Part shown: piece after piece, positions 26,482 to 34,872 of the stretch
How positions within the stretch are numbered: position 1 is the first letter of the stretch
How the letters are laid out: each line of letters begins with the position of its first letter
Translations under genes and position numbers: made by a program
Assembly (NCBI GenBank): GCA_018376135.1
Contig: JAHABX010000021.1
Span: 1-61,267, forward strand
Length of the DNA: 61,267 nucleotides
Direction of reading: 5' to 3'
Origin: Clostridiales bacterium
GTDB taxonomy: Bacteria > Bacillota > Clostridia > Lachnospirales > Lachnospiraceae
The notes under the pieces: model-generated
Database searches by the model: none
What the model saw: only the letters and a program-made list of their open reading frames with translations
What the model was told of the DNA's origin: nothing

Positions 26482-27453
26482 ATGGGAATAAATGATACTT
26501 GTGAGGTAGTAATCGTGGGAGCTGCCCATATGGATCTGCAGCTTTATCCGGTAGGACGGAAGGTTTTGGAGGTGACATCGTATCCTGTGGAACAGATGGT
26601 CTGGTCAGTAGGAGGGGACTCGCTGAATGAATCGACAATCATTACCCGCCTGGGACATAAAGTAAAGCTCATAAGCTGTATCGGTGATGATATGGTAGGA
26701 TCTATGGTTGTGGAACACTGCAGGAAGAACCTGATTGATACCACCTATCTGAAAAGAGACAAAAATAAGGTGACGGGTATTAATGTGGGTCTGATCGGAG
26801 AAGATGGAGAGCGGACTTTTATTAATAACAAGAGCGGCAGTATCTGGACTTTCTGTCCGGAAGATGTGGACATGGATGCAGTATGCGGAGGTCAGATACT
26901 TTCATTTGCGAGTATCTTTAACAATCCGCTTCTGGATCAGAGTCTTATGCTTCCATTATTCAGACAGGCAAAAGAAAAAGGAATGATCATATGTGCCGAT
27001 ATTGTGGGAAATAAGAGAGGAGAAACGCTGGAGGATATTAGAGAAGCACTTTCCTATGTGGATTACTTTTTCCCAAATTATGAGGAAGCAAAAGAGCTTG
27101 TGGGCAAAGAAGATGTTCATGAGATCGCGGATGTGCTGCTTGGGCTTGGTGTGAAAAATGTCCTTATTAAGATTGGCAAAGAGGGATGTCTGGTAAAAAA
27201 TAAAAGTGAAAGCTTTATTGTACCCGGTTATCCAAAATCAAACTGTATTGATACGACCGGTGCGGGAGATAATTTTGCTTCCGGCTTCATCTGCGGACTT
27301 CTGGAAGGAATGAGCCTGAAGGAATGTGCCCAGTTTGCCAATTGTACTGCATCTGTAGCAGTGGAAGCAGTAGGGGCAACGGATGGTGTGAAGAACAGAG
27401 CACAGGTGGATGAGCGTTATCAGGAATACTTGAAAATTATAGAAGAAATTTAA
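26482..27453 (+). CDS. PfkB-family carbohydrate kinase
   Basis: A 323-residue ribokinase-fold kinase. The N-terminal GGDSLNESTIITRLGH corresponds to the sugar-binding PfkB signature 1, and the C-terminal DTTGAGDNFASGFICG holds the anion hole and catalytic Asp (signature 2). Members phosphorylate free sugars or sugar phosphates. In this unit it would supply the phosphorylated ketose for the adjacent class II aldolase, in the manner of tagatose-6-phosphate kinase with GatY. The substrate is unknown. The DeoR gene begins 10 bases after its stop. Confidence 0.86.
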   Translation: MGINDTCEVVIVGAAHMDLQLYPVGRKVLEVTSYPVEQMVWSVGGDSLNESTIITRLGHKVKLISCIGDDMVGSMVVEHCRKNLIDTTYLKRDKNKVTGINVGLIGEDGERTFINNKSGSIWTFCPEDVDMDAVCGGQILSFASIFNNPLLDQSLMLPLFRQAKEKGMIICADIVGNKRGETLEDIREALSYVDYFFPNYEEAKELVGKEDVHEIADVLLGLGVKNVLIKIGKEGCLVKNKSESFIVPGYPKSNCIDTTGAGDNFASGFICGLLEGMSLKECAQFANCTASVAVEAVGATDGVKNRAQVDERYQEYLKIIEEI

Positions 27454-27463
27454 GAGGTGATAT

Positions 27464-28231
27464 ATGGCTCAAAAGGAACGCCTGGAACAGATTATGCAGA
27501 TTATGCGGATCGACGGGAAGGCTGTCGTTACAGATCTGAGCAGTCAGTTTGGAGTAACTCCGGAAACTATCCGCAGGGATCTGGAAAAGCTGGAGAAAAA
27601 CCAGAAGCTTACCAGGACACATGGAGGTGCCGTTCTGAAGGAATCCGGTGATTCTGAGAAAATCAGTTTTCTGAAAAGAGAAAAGACGAATGTAGAAGAA
27701 AAGCGGAAGATAGCGCAGCTGGCGGCAAAGCTGGTTCCGGTGAATGCGAGTATCGGGTGTGATGCCAGCTCGACTGCACTGGAGCTGTTATATGCATTGA
27801 AGGAACGAAGCGATATTCTTGTGCTGACCAATTCTGCAAAAGCAATCTGTGAGATGGAGCATTCAAAGTTTGAGCTGCTGTCATCAGGAGGATATGTGAA
27901 TCGGCAGTCCTATTCTTTTCAGGGTGGTACAGCCAGAAATATGATACAGGAATATCATCTGGAGCAGGTTTTTATGGGCTGCAGAGGCATCGGAAGAGAT
28001 GGCGGTATTTTTGATTCTCATGAGCTGGAGATTGAAATGAAGAAAGCGCTTCTGGAGCAGGGAAGCAGGATTATTCTTCTGGCGGATCACACAAAATTTG
28101 GCAGTGTTGGTTTTACAAAGCTGGGTGATATCAGACAGATGGATATTGTGATTACGGACAGGAGGCCATCGGATGAATGGATGGCTCTGTTTGAGGAAAA
28201 TCATGTAGAACTTTTATATGAGGAAAACTGA
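27464..28231 (+). CDS. DeoR-family sugar repressor (copy 1)
   Basis: A 255-residue repressor. An N-terminal HTH (about 5-58; FGVTPETIRRDLEKLEKN and TRTHGGAV are the family hallmark) is followed by the DeoR C-terminal sensor, a ribose-isomerase-like fold (IGCDASSTALEL, TNSAKAICEM, LADHTKFG) that binds sugar phosphates. It starts MAQKERL with AGAGGTGAT upstream. It closes the first unit and has a paralogue at 38202 with the same N-terminus. Expected operators are the phased repeats at 22367, 28341 and 38153. Confidence 0.9.
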   Translation: MAQKERLEQIMQIMRIDGKAVVTDLSSQFGVTPETIRRDLEKLEKNQKLTRTHGGAVLKESGDSEKISFLKREKTNVEEKRKIAQLAAKLVPVNASIGCDASSTALELLYALKERSDILVLTNSAKAICEMEHSKFELLSSGGYVNRQSYSFQGGTARNMIQEYHLEQVFMGCRGIGRDGGIFDSHELEIEMKKALLEQGSRIILLADHTKFGSVGFTKLGDIRQMDIVITDRRPSDEWMALFEENHVELLYEEN

Positions 28232-28262
28232 AAATGGTCTGATTGATGCCGGGGTGAAAAAG

Positions 28263-28295
28263 GGGCATTCCACAAATCTGTGGAATGTCCTTTTT
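28263..28295 (+). terminator. Rho-independent terminator of the first sugar unit
   Basis: GGGCATTCCACA (28263-28274) pairs with TGTGGAATGTCC (28279-28290) with one G-U pair and a 4-base loop, followed by five T. Confidence 0.9.
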
Positions 28296-28340
28296 GAAAC
28301 CTGGGATTTCATGGGGAAATGTGCATATTTTCCGAAAAAC

Positions 28341-28422
28341 AGACAAAAATCTTTAAAAACAACAAAAAAATATCTCAAATCAAACAAAAATACTTGAATT
28401 TCCAACAATAATGTGGTAGTAT
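28341..28422 (+). promoter_or_regulatory. Promoter of the Liv-type importer unit with phased A-rich repeats
   Basis: Three ACAAAAAT-like blocks end at 28350, 28371 and 28391, about 20-21 bases apart. The last abuts the promoter TTGAAT (28394-28399), 17 bases, TAGTAT (28417-28422). The layout, with repeats directly upstream of the -35, is the same as at 22367. Confidence 0.5.
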
Positions 28423-28470
28423 TTAATAAAATAAATGAGGAAAAACAAAAAGAAAAGGGGGAAACTGCTA

Positions 28471-29331
28471 ATGAGTATTTTCTTGCAGGCCGTATACGAA
28501 GGCATTATTAATGGATCCTCGCTGGCACTGATTGCTATGGGTATAGCGCTTGTATGGGGGGTCATGGGTATCCTCAGTTTTTCGCAGGGAGAGTTTTTGA
28601 TGATCGCAATGTTCGCTGCATATTATCTGAACCTCTATCTGGGACTTGACCCGATCGCAGCACTTCCATTCTGTATGGTAATTATGTTCTGTATTGGCTA
28701 CTTTATCTACAAGCTGATCATTGCAAGGGCATTAAGGGGACCTGTTCTGGGACAGAGGCTGATCACATTTGCACTTAGCATGGTTCTGATCAATCTGGCA
28801 CTTCTGCTCTTTAGCGGCGATTTTAAGACGATCCAGAATGTGGCGATCAGCGGATCTGTAGACCTGGGAGTAATCGTGGTTGCAAAGAATAAGCTGGTTC
28901 CATTCGTGATTTCCATGCTCGTTGCAGCATTCATGTTCTGGTTCCTGAATAAGACCAGAATCGGGAAAGCGATTCGGGCAACCTCTATGAGCAAGACGGC
29001 AGCAGGTCTGGTGGGGATTGATTCTGAGAAGGCTTACGCATTTGCATTCGGGCTTTCAGCAGCGGTTGCAGGTGCTGCAGGATGTGCACTTACTTATTAC
29101 TATTACGTATATCCAAGTGTAGGAGCCAATTTCCAGCTGTTTGGATTTATAGCAGTTGTTATGGGAGGCTTCGGAAGTATACCGGGAGCACTTGCAGGAG
29201 GCATGATCATGGGGCTGGCGGATTCACTGACAGGCGTTTACTTCAGTCCTTCCTTCAAATATGTAGGTATTTGTATTGCATTCCTGTTAATTGTTCAGTT
29301 CAAACCTAAGGGATTATTCGGAGGTAAGTAA
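28471..29331 (+). CDS. Liv-type (HAAT) ABC importer permease, LivH-like
   Basis: A 286-residue permease with about eight helices. LVWGVMGILSFSQGEFLMIAMF and the coupling region GKAIRATSMSKTAAGLVGID followed by GLSAAVAGAAG identify the branched-chain amino acid permease family (COG0559). AGGGGG lies 9 bases before ATG 28471; an ATG at 28435 is possible but has no ribosome site. It pairs with the LivM-like gene one base downstream. Its place among sugar kinases and aldolases suggests the ligand may not be an amino acid. Confidence 0.88.
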   Translation: MSIFLQAVYEGIINGSSLALIAMGIALVWGVMGILSFSQGEFLMIAMFAAYYLNLYLGLDPIAALPFCMVIMFCIGYFIYKLIIARALRGPVLGQRLITFALSMVLINLALLLFSGDFKTIQNVAISGSVDLGVIVVAKNKLVPFVISMLVAAFMFWFLNKTRIGKAIRATSMSKTAAGLVGIDSEKAYAFAFGLSAAVAGAAGCALTYYYYVYPSVGANFQLFGFIAVVMGGFGSIPGALAGGMIMGLADSLTGVYFSPSFKYVGICIAFLLIVQFKPKGLFGGK

Positions 29332-29332
29332 G

Positions 29333-30340
29333 ATGGGAAAATTTGTATCGAATAATAAGAGGTGGTTTACCGGACTGGCAATCTGCCTGGTGGCTGCAAT
29401 TTTGTTTCCGCAGATAGTAAGAATCCGTTTTGTATGGAACCTGTTGTCACTGATCCTTGTTTGGGCAGTAGTTGGTATGGGATGGAATGTGATCGGCGGG
29501 TACTGCGGACAGGTTTCTAATGGACACAGCCTGTTCTATGGAATCGGAGCATATACGGTGGCGATTACCTGCCAGTACTGGAAGATATCCCCATGGATCA
29601 GCATCTGGATCGGAGCGCTGATCTCCGTAGGAGTGGCATGGATATTCGGTAAGCCGCTTTTAAGACTGAAGGGTCATGTGTTTGCTATTTCCACAATGGC
29701 ACTTGCAGAATGTGCACGTATTATCTTTGTCAACTGGAAATGGGTTGGAGGTGCTACCGGTGTTTATATTTACACAAAGGGTGTAAACGAGTATCTCTAT
29801 ATGCAGTTTAAAAATCCGCTGAATTACTATTATGTATTTCTGGTTTTTACAGTGGCGATCCTGATTCTTATCAAAGTGCTTGATAAATCGAAATTTTTCT
29901 ATTACCTGAGAACGATCAAAGGGAATGAGATGGCGGCAGAAAGCGTGGGAATCAATGCTGCAAAATATAAAAACAGGGCATATATGATGAGTGCTGCGAT
30001 CGTAAGTATTGGGGGAAGCCTTTATGCACAGTTCCTTCTTTACATAGATCCATCCACACTGATGACACTGAATATTTCCATGATGATCGTGCTTACAGCG
30101 GTCATGGGAGGAGTTGGAACAGTAGAAGGACCGATTCTTGGTGCAATTGTACTGACGACCATCTCTGAATATTCAAGAGTGTATCTTGGTCATTACGGAG
30201 GCCTGGATCTGATCCTTTATGGAGTATTGGTAATCTTAATCGTTCTCTTCATTCCGGGTGGTATTCTTTCGGTTTTTAAGAAAAGGATTGAAAAAAGAGA
30301 TGCCTCTGAGAAAAAGAAAAGAGAAATGGTGGGAGGCTGA
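29333..30340 (+). CDS. Liv-type ABC importer permease, LivM-like
   Basis: A 335-residue permease. GWNVIGGYCGQVSNGHSLFYGIGAYT near the N-terminus and the EAA-like loop RTIKGNEMAAESVGINAAKYK are hallmarks of LivM (COG4177). It ends in a basic cytoplasmic tail (KKRIEKRDASEKKKRE). GGAGG sits in the last codons of the LivH-like gene, so translation is coupled. With LivH, LivG, LivF and the lipoprotein at 34873 it completes an importer. Confidence 0.9.
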   Translation: MGKFVSNNKRWFTGLAICLVAAILFPQIVRIRFVWNLLSLILVWAVVGMGWNVIGGYCGQVSNGHSLFYGIGAYTVAITCQYWKISPWISIWIGALISVGVAWIFGKPLLRLKGHVFAISTMALAECARIIFVNWKWVGGATGVYIYTKGVNEYLYMQFKNPLNYYYVFLVFTVAILILIKVLDKSKFFYYLRTIKGNEMAAESVGINAAKYKNRAYMMSAAIVSIGGSLYAQFLLYIDPSTLMTLNISMMIVLTAVMGGVGTVEGPILGAIVLTTISEYSRVYLGHYGGLDLILYGVLVILIVLFIPGGILSVFKKRIEKRDASEKKKREMVGG

Positions 30341-30342
30341 GT

Positions 30343-31077
30343 ATGAGTAAGATTTTGGAAGTAAAAGAGGCTACCAAACGATTCGGTGGTCTGGTGGCGA
30401 ATGAGAAGGTCTCATTTGATGTGGAAGAGGGCGAAATCGTTGGAGTGGTAGGTCCCAATGGAGCTGGAAAGACAACCCTGTTCAATTCCATCAGTGGTGC
30501 GCATCCGCTGAGTGAAGGAAATATTATTTTTGATGGTAAAGATATTACCACCATGAAGCCGTATGATATCTGTAAGCTGGGAATCGGGAGGACATTCCAG
30601 ATCCCACAGTCTTTAGTGGAGCTGAAGGTGTTTGAGAATGTCCTTGTAGGAGCTCTTTGCAAGAGAAATAATATGGACGAAGCGATGGCACATGTGGATA
30701 AGGTTCTGGAGCTTTGCGGAATCGCAGATATCAAATATGAGCTTGCAGGGAAATTGAATGTACCTCAGAAAAAGCGTTTGGAAATTGCAAGGGCAATGGC
30801 AACGGATCCAAGGCTTCTGCTGCTGGATGAGACCATGGCAGGGCTGAACGCGACAGAAAGAAAAGAGTCTGTAGAACTGATAAAAAAGATCAATGCCACA
30901 GGTGTTTCTATTTTGACCATTGAGCATAATATGGACGTGGTAATGTCTGTGTCCCGCCGGGTAGTTGTACTGGTATCCGGGAAACTGCTTACGATTGGAA
31001 CGCCGGAAGAGGTTACCTCCAATCCTGAGGTGATCAGCGCATATCTTGGAGGAGGAGCGAAAGCAGATGGAAGATAA
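30343..31077 (+). CDS. Liv-type ABC importer ATPase, LivG-like
   Basis: A 244-residue ATPase. Walker A GPNGAGKTT (about residue 38), IGRTFQIPQSL (Q-loop) and Walker B LLLLDETMAGLN (about 162) are present, with the switch His in TIEHNMD. The ABC signature region reads LNVPQKKRLEIARAMA in place of the usual LSYGQQRRLEIARAL, so the LSGGQ-type motif is degenerate (NVPQK). The start is 2 bases after the LivM-like stop. Overlap with the LivF-like gene is 11 bases. The altered signature is worth noting, but the rest is intact. Confidence 0.88.
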   Translation: MSKILEVKEATKRFGGLVANEKVSFDVEEGEIVGVVGPNGAGKTTLFNSISGAHPLSEGNIIFDGKDITTMKPYDICKLGIGRTFQIPQSLVELKVFENVLVGALCKRNNMDEAMAHVDKVLELCGIADIKYELAGKLNVPQKKRLEIARAMATDPRLLLLDETMAGLNATERKESVELIKKINATGVSILTIEHNMDVVMSVSRRVVVLVSGKLLTIGTPEEVTSNPEVISAYLGGGAKADGR

Positions 31078-31789
31078 AGAGAAAATTTTTGAGGTGACGG
31101 ACCTGAAAGCAGGCTACAATGGAATGTCCGTATTAAATGGCATCAGCTTCTCTGTCCGGAAGGGAGAGATCCTTGCAATCCTTGGATCCAACGGCGTAGG
31201 AAAGTCCACAACATTGAGGGCAATTACTGGAGTGATCAAGCCGATGGGCGGAAAGGTATTTTACAAGGGAGAGGACATTACCGGAATGCCTTCCCATAAG
31301 CTGGTATCCAAAGGCATTTCCATGGTGCCGGAGGGACGTCTTCTGTTCTCAGGGATGACAGTAGAGGATAATCTGCTGATGGGAGCTTATCTGGAAAAAG
31401 ATAAGGCGAAGATCCATGAACGACTGAGAAAGGTATATGAACTGTTTCCGCGGGTAGAGGAGAGAAAGAAACAGATCGCAGGTACGCTTTCCGGCGGTGA
31501 ACAGCAGATGGTTGCTATTGCGAGAGGATTGATGTGTGATCCGGAGCTTCTGATTCTGGATGAGCCGTCCCTTGGTCTGATGCCGAAGCTTGTTCAGGAG
31601 ATTTTTGAATTTGTAAAAGAAATTGCTGCATCCGGTATTACGATTATCATCGTAGAACAGAATGCGAACGATACACTTGCCATGTGCGACTATGCATTCG
31701 TTGTGCAGAATGGAGAAGTCGTGATAGAAGGAAAAGGAGAAGATCTTCTGTCTAATGAAGAGGTACAGAAGGCATATCTGGGAGGCTGA
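31067..31789 (+). CDS. Liv-type ABC importer ATPase, LivF-like
   Basis: A 240-residue ATPase with a fully standard signature: Walker A GSNGVGKST, Q-loop ISMVPEGRLLFSGMTVEDNLLMGAY, signature LSGGEQQMVAIARGLM, Walker B LLILDEPSLGLMPKL and IIIVEQNA, where Gln/Asn replaces the switch His as is usual in LivF. ATG 31067 has GGAGGAG upstream, within the end of the LivG-like gene; a TTG at 31046 is less likely. The FGGY kinase follows after 3 bases, so importer and catabolic genes share a transcript. Confidence 0.92.
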   Translation: MEDKEKIFEVTDLKAGYNGMSVLNGISFSVRKGEILAILGSNGVGKSTTLRAITGVIKPMGGKVFYKGEDITGMPSHKLVSKGISMVPEGRLLFSGMTVEDNLLMGAYLEKDKAKIHERLRKVYELFPRVEERKKQIAGTLSGGEQQMVAIARGLMCDPELLILDEPSLGLMPKLVQEIFEFVKEIAASGITIIIVEQNANDTLAMCDYAFVVQNGEVVIEGKGEDLLSNEEVQKAYLGG

Positions 31790-31792
31790 TGT

Positions 31793-33280
31793 ATGAAAAA
31801 GCCTGTCTATGTGGCAGTCGATATAGGCGCTACCGGTATAAAGATGGCGGCAGCATCCTTTGATGAGGAAAAAATAAAAATAGAAGAGGTCTTTTCTTCG
31901 GACAATGGTCCATGCATTGTTGACGGACAGGAAAAAGCAGATATCCGGTATATGCTTGAGACCATACATAAGGGGCTTGACCAGTTCAGCATTAAATACC
32001 GTTGTGTTTCTCTTGGAATTGACACTTACGGCAATGGTTACGGTATCCTGGATGATGCCGGGCAGCTAATAGAGCTGCCCCATCATTACCGGGACCGGCG
32101 GATCGACAACATACTTGAAGCTGTACACAGGCATTTTACAGACTGGCAGCTCTACGAAAAAACAGGGAATTATCCGATCAAGACAAGAAGTCTGTTCCAT
32201 CTTTACGAAGATGTGCTGGAAAATTCAGACTGTATTCAAAGAGGAAGAGATTATCTGCCCCTTTCCAGTTTGCTGGAATACCTGATTACGGGGGAAAAGG
32301 GAACAGAAAAAACCATAGCATCGGTGCTCTATATGCTTGACCGTGATGGAGAAAACTGGAATTTTGATGTGCTGAAGGAACTTGGAATACCAGCGGCATT
32401 ATTTGGAGCCTTGGAAGAGCCGGGCACTTTTGCCGGGCATGTCACGGAGAGCTTTGCAGATGGCAGCGAGTGGGCCGGGATTCCGGTGATCCGTGTGGCA
32501 GGTCATGATACGGAATCGGCATTGGCGGCAGTTCCGGGCCTGGACGAAACGAAAGCATTTGTCAGTATGGGGACCTCCTTTATTCTTGGAGCGAGAGTTC
32601 CAAAACCGGTTATTACAAAAGAGAGCTTTCGTGAACGGTTCAAGAATATGAGAGGTGTATTTGGAACCTGTTCATTGTGTAAAGACGTGCCGGGATTCTG
32701 GATACTGGAAAGGTGCATGGAAAAATGGCGTGCACAGGATTCGGATCTGGACTATGAGAAAGTGTGTAATTCAGTACAGAAGGTGACGGATAATTTCACA
32801 TTTATTGATATCAGCGATGACCGTTTCCGGGTATCCGAATCAGATATTATAAAGACAATTCAGGAGTATTGTTCGAATACGGGCCAAAAGCCGGTATATG
32901 GTATGGAAGCAACTGCAAGATGTCTTTTTGAAAGCTATGCAGCGTATATCTGCTGGAGCGTGGAGAGGCTTTCTTCTCTGACGGGGATTTCCTATCGGGA
33001 AATCCATACGATGAATGGAGGAGTCAGAAATAAAGTGCTTCTGCAGATGATTGCAGATGCTGCCGGGATTCCGGTAGTAGCAGCAAGTTCCCTGTCTTCT
33101 GCATGCGGCAATATCCTGATGCAGATCTATGGGGAAGGAAAGCTCTCTTCCGGAGAAGAATTTGAAAAGACAGCCTATGCATCGGTATTGCCGGTACGAT
33201 ATGAAAGTAACCACTCTCCCGGTTGGGATGAGCGTTTACGTTATATAAAAGAAAAAGGTTTATTTAAGGAGGATCATTGA
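31793..33280 (+). CDS. FGGY-family carbohydrate kinase
   Basis: A 495-residue sugar kinase of the actin/hexokinase fold. The phosphate-1 loop is VAVDIGATGIKMAAAS, the adenosine region contains MNGGVRNKVLLQMIADAAGIPV, and GHDTESALAAVPG lies mid-chain. Overall it is most like rhamnulokinase or fuculokinase. It overlaps the next gene, a class II aldolase, by one base (TGATG). The kinase, aldolase and isomerase order mirrors the fucose and rhamnose pathways, where a ketose 1-phosphate is made and split to DHAP and lactaldehyde; here the substrate is not identified. Confidence 0.85.
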   Translation: MKKPVYVAVDIGATGIKMAAASFDEEKIKIEEVFSSDNGPCIVDGQEKADIRYMLETIHKGLDQFSIKYRCVSLGIDTYGNGYGILDDAGQLIELPHHYRDRRIDNILEAVHRHFTDWQLYEKTGNYPIKTRSLFHLYEDVLENSDCIQRGRDYLPLSSLLEYLITGEKGTEKTIASVLYMLDRDGENWNFDVLKELGIPAALFGALEEPGTFAGHVTESFADGSEWAGIPVIRVAGHDTESALAAVPGLDETKAFVSMGTSFILGARVPKPVITKESFRERFKNMRGVFGTCSLCKDVPGFWILERCMEKWRAQDSDLDYEKVCNSVQKVTDNFTFIDISDDRFRVSESDIIKTIQEYCSNTGQKPVYGMEATARCLFESYAAYICWSVERLSSLTGISYREIHTMNGGVRNKVLLQMIADAAGIPVVAASSLSSACGNILMQIYGEGKLSSGEEFEKTAYASVLPVRYESNHSPGWDERLRYIKEKGLFKEDH

Positions 33281-33918
33281 TGGACAGCAGAATCAGAACG
33301 GAGGTTATGGACGAGATCATACGGGTAGGATCCGAGATGCAGGATCAGGAGCTTGTCAATACATTCGAGGGTAACTTGTCAATAAAGGATGGAGATCTGA
33401 TGTATGTCACACCTGGGAGAACAAGCAAGAAAGCCCTTACTTATGACAATATCTGCGTATTTGATCTTGTGAAGGATGAACAGATCTGGGGAGGACGTGC
33501 TTCCTCTGAGACAAAAATGCATAAGGGTGCTTATACGATCAAAGAAGGAGTAAATGCGGCTATTCACTGTCATGCCCCAATCCTTACCAGCTATGCGGTG
33601 GCAAATAAAAGTATCGAGTGTAAGTGCCATCCGGAGCTGTTGTTCCACTATCATGACATCCCATGTGTTCCTTATGGAATGCCAGGATCAGATGAGATCA
33701 TTGAAAAGGCAAGACCGTACCTTCTGAACAGAAATCTGGTCCTGATGGCAAATCATGGTGTATTAAGCATTGCATCGAATCTTTCTCTTGCATGCCAGCG
33801 AATTGTATCGGCGGAAAAACTGGCAAAGGAGCTTATTATTGCCAATCTTCTCGGCGGTCCGGTGGACATTCCGGAAACAGAGATCATCCGTTTGATGGAG
33901 AGACCGCTCGATCTGTAA
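33280..33918 (+). CDS. Class II aldolase/adducin-family protein (fuculose-phosphate-aldolase-like)
   Basis: A 212-residue zinc aldolase. The zinc His pair is in AIHCHAPILT and the third His in LMANHGVLS. The catalytic Glu position is in RASSETKMHKGAY. Length matches L-fuculose-1-phosphate aldolase. The start is ATG 33280, overlapping the kinase stop, with AAGGAGG upstream; the TTG at 33277 is a poorer choice. Family members cleave ketose phosphates to DHAP plus an aldehyde, or act as epimerases. Confidence 0.86.
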   Translation: MDSRIRTEVMDEIIRVGSEMQDQELVNTFEGNLSIKDGDLMYVTPGRTSKKALTYDNICVFDLVKDEQIWGGRASSETKMHKGAYTIKEGVNAAIHCHAPILTSYAVANKSIECKCHPELLFHYHDIPCVPYGMPGSDEIIEKARPYLLNRNLVLMANHGVLSIASNLSLACQRIVSAEKLAKELIIANLLGGPVDIPETEIIRLMERPLDL

Positions 33919-33927
33919 GGAGGCATG

Positions 33928-34809
33928 ATGAACATGGCGATGTATGCAAATCTGAATCCCCGGACCATGGGGATGAATCATCATTCCTATGAAGAGCTGC
34001 TGGCAGCAGCGCATAAAAACGGATTTAGGGGAATCGAAGTTCCGGCGCATGCATTTGGCAGTGTGGAGCGTGCAAAAGAAGAAGGAAAAAGGCTTACGAA
34101 TCTGGGAATGAAGTGGGGACTTATGATGGCGCCCTGTGATATGTATAAGGTCTGTGATGAAGAATTTGAACAGGCAGTTGAGCAGTGGGCGAGATGGCTG
34201 GAGAGAGCCAGAGCGGCGGGCTGTACCAGAGCCTATAATCATTTCTGGCCGGGAGCAGATGACAGGTGTTTTGAGGAAAATTTCGAATGGCACCATAAGC
34301 GGCTGAAGAAAATTTTTCATATCATGAAGGAAAACGGAATCCAGTATGGTCTGGAGTTTATGGGTGCACAGACCGTCCGCGACCAGTTCCGATATCCGTT
34401 CATCCGGAATCTGAGCGGAACGATGGCGCTTGCGGACAGTGTAAGTCATGAAATTGGTTTTGTATTTGACGGTATTCACTGGTATACCTCCGGTGCGAAG
34501 GAAGAGGACCTGTATCTATGTCTGCAGAATATGGGGCGTATTGTGAATCTTCATTTGGATGATGCTTATCCGGGACGCACAGCTGCAGAGCAGTATGACA
34601 GGGAACGGGCAATGCCGAATGAGAGCGGCGTAATCGATTCCACAAGAATTGTGCGTCTGTTCCGTAAATATGGCTATGAGGGTCCGGTGATCGTAGAGCC
34701 AATGTCGCCAACAACAGACCGGTATGAAAAGATGGATTTGAATGAAGCAGTAAGGGAAGCAGCGCTTTGCCTGGAGCATATTTTTAAGGAGGCGGGCGTC
34801 TTCATATAA
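33928..34809 (+). CDS. TIM-barrel sugar (phosphate) isomerase/epimerase
   Basis: A roughly 293-residue AP-endonuclease-2-fold protein. Metal ligands typical of the family are seen in GLEFMGAQ (Glu), FDGIHWYTSG (Asp, His), NLHLDDAYPG (His, Asp) and VIVEPMS (Glu). Such enzymes isomerise or epimerise free sugars, keto-sugars or inositol intermediates. Three ATGs crowd the start (33925, 33928, 33934) behind AAGGAGG at 33917-33923; 33928 or 33934 have the better spacing. It sits between the aldolase and the binding protein. Confidence 0.8.
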   Translation: MNMAMYANLNPRTMGMNHHSYEELLAAAHKNGFRGIEVPAHAFGSVERAKEEGKRLTNLGMKWGLMMAPCDMYKVCDEEFEQAVEQWARWLERARAAGCTRAYNHFWPGADDRCFEENFEWHHKRLKKIFHIMKENGIQYGLEFMGAQTVRDQFRYPFIRNLSGTMALADSVSHEIGFVFDGIHWYTSGAKEEDLYLCLQNMGRIVNLHLDDAYPGRTAAEQYDRERAMPNESGVIDSTRIVRLFRKYGYEGPVIVEPMSPTTDRYEKMDLNEAVREAALCLEHIFKEAGVFI

Positions 34810-34812
34810 TGG

Positions 34813-34840
34813 CTGTCATTTTATGGGCAAGGAATGACAG
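34813..34840 (+). other. Intercistronic hairpin before the binding-protein gene
   Basis: CTGTCATT (34813-34820) pairs with AATGACAG (34833-34840). There is no T run. Such stems between operon genes often shield the downstream binding-protein message. Confidence 0.5.
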
Positions 34841-34872
34841 GCAGCAAAAAATGAGATTTGGAGGAAATGAAA

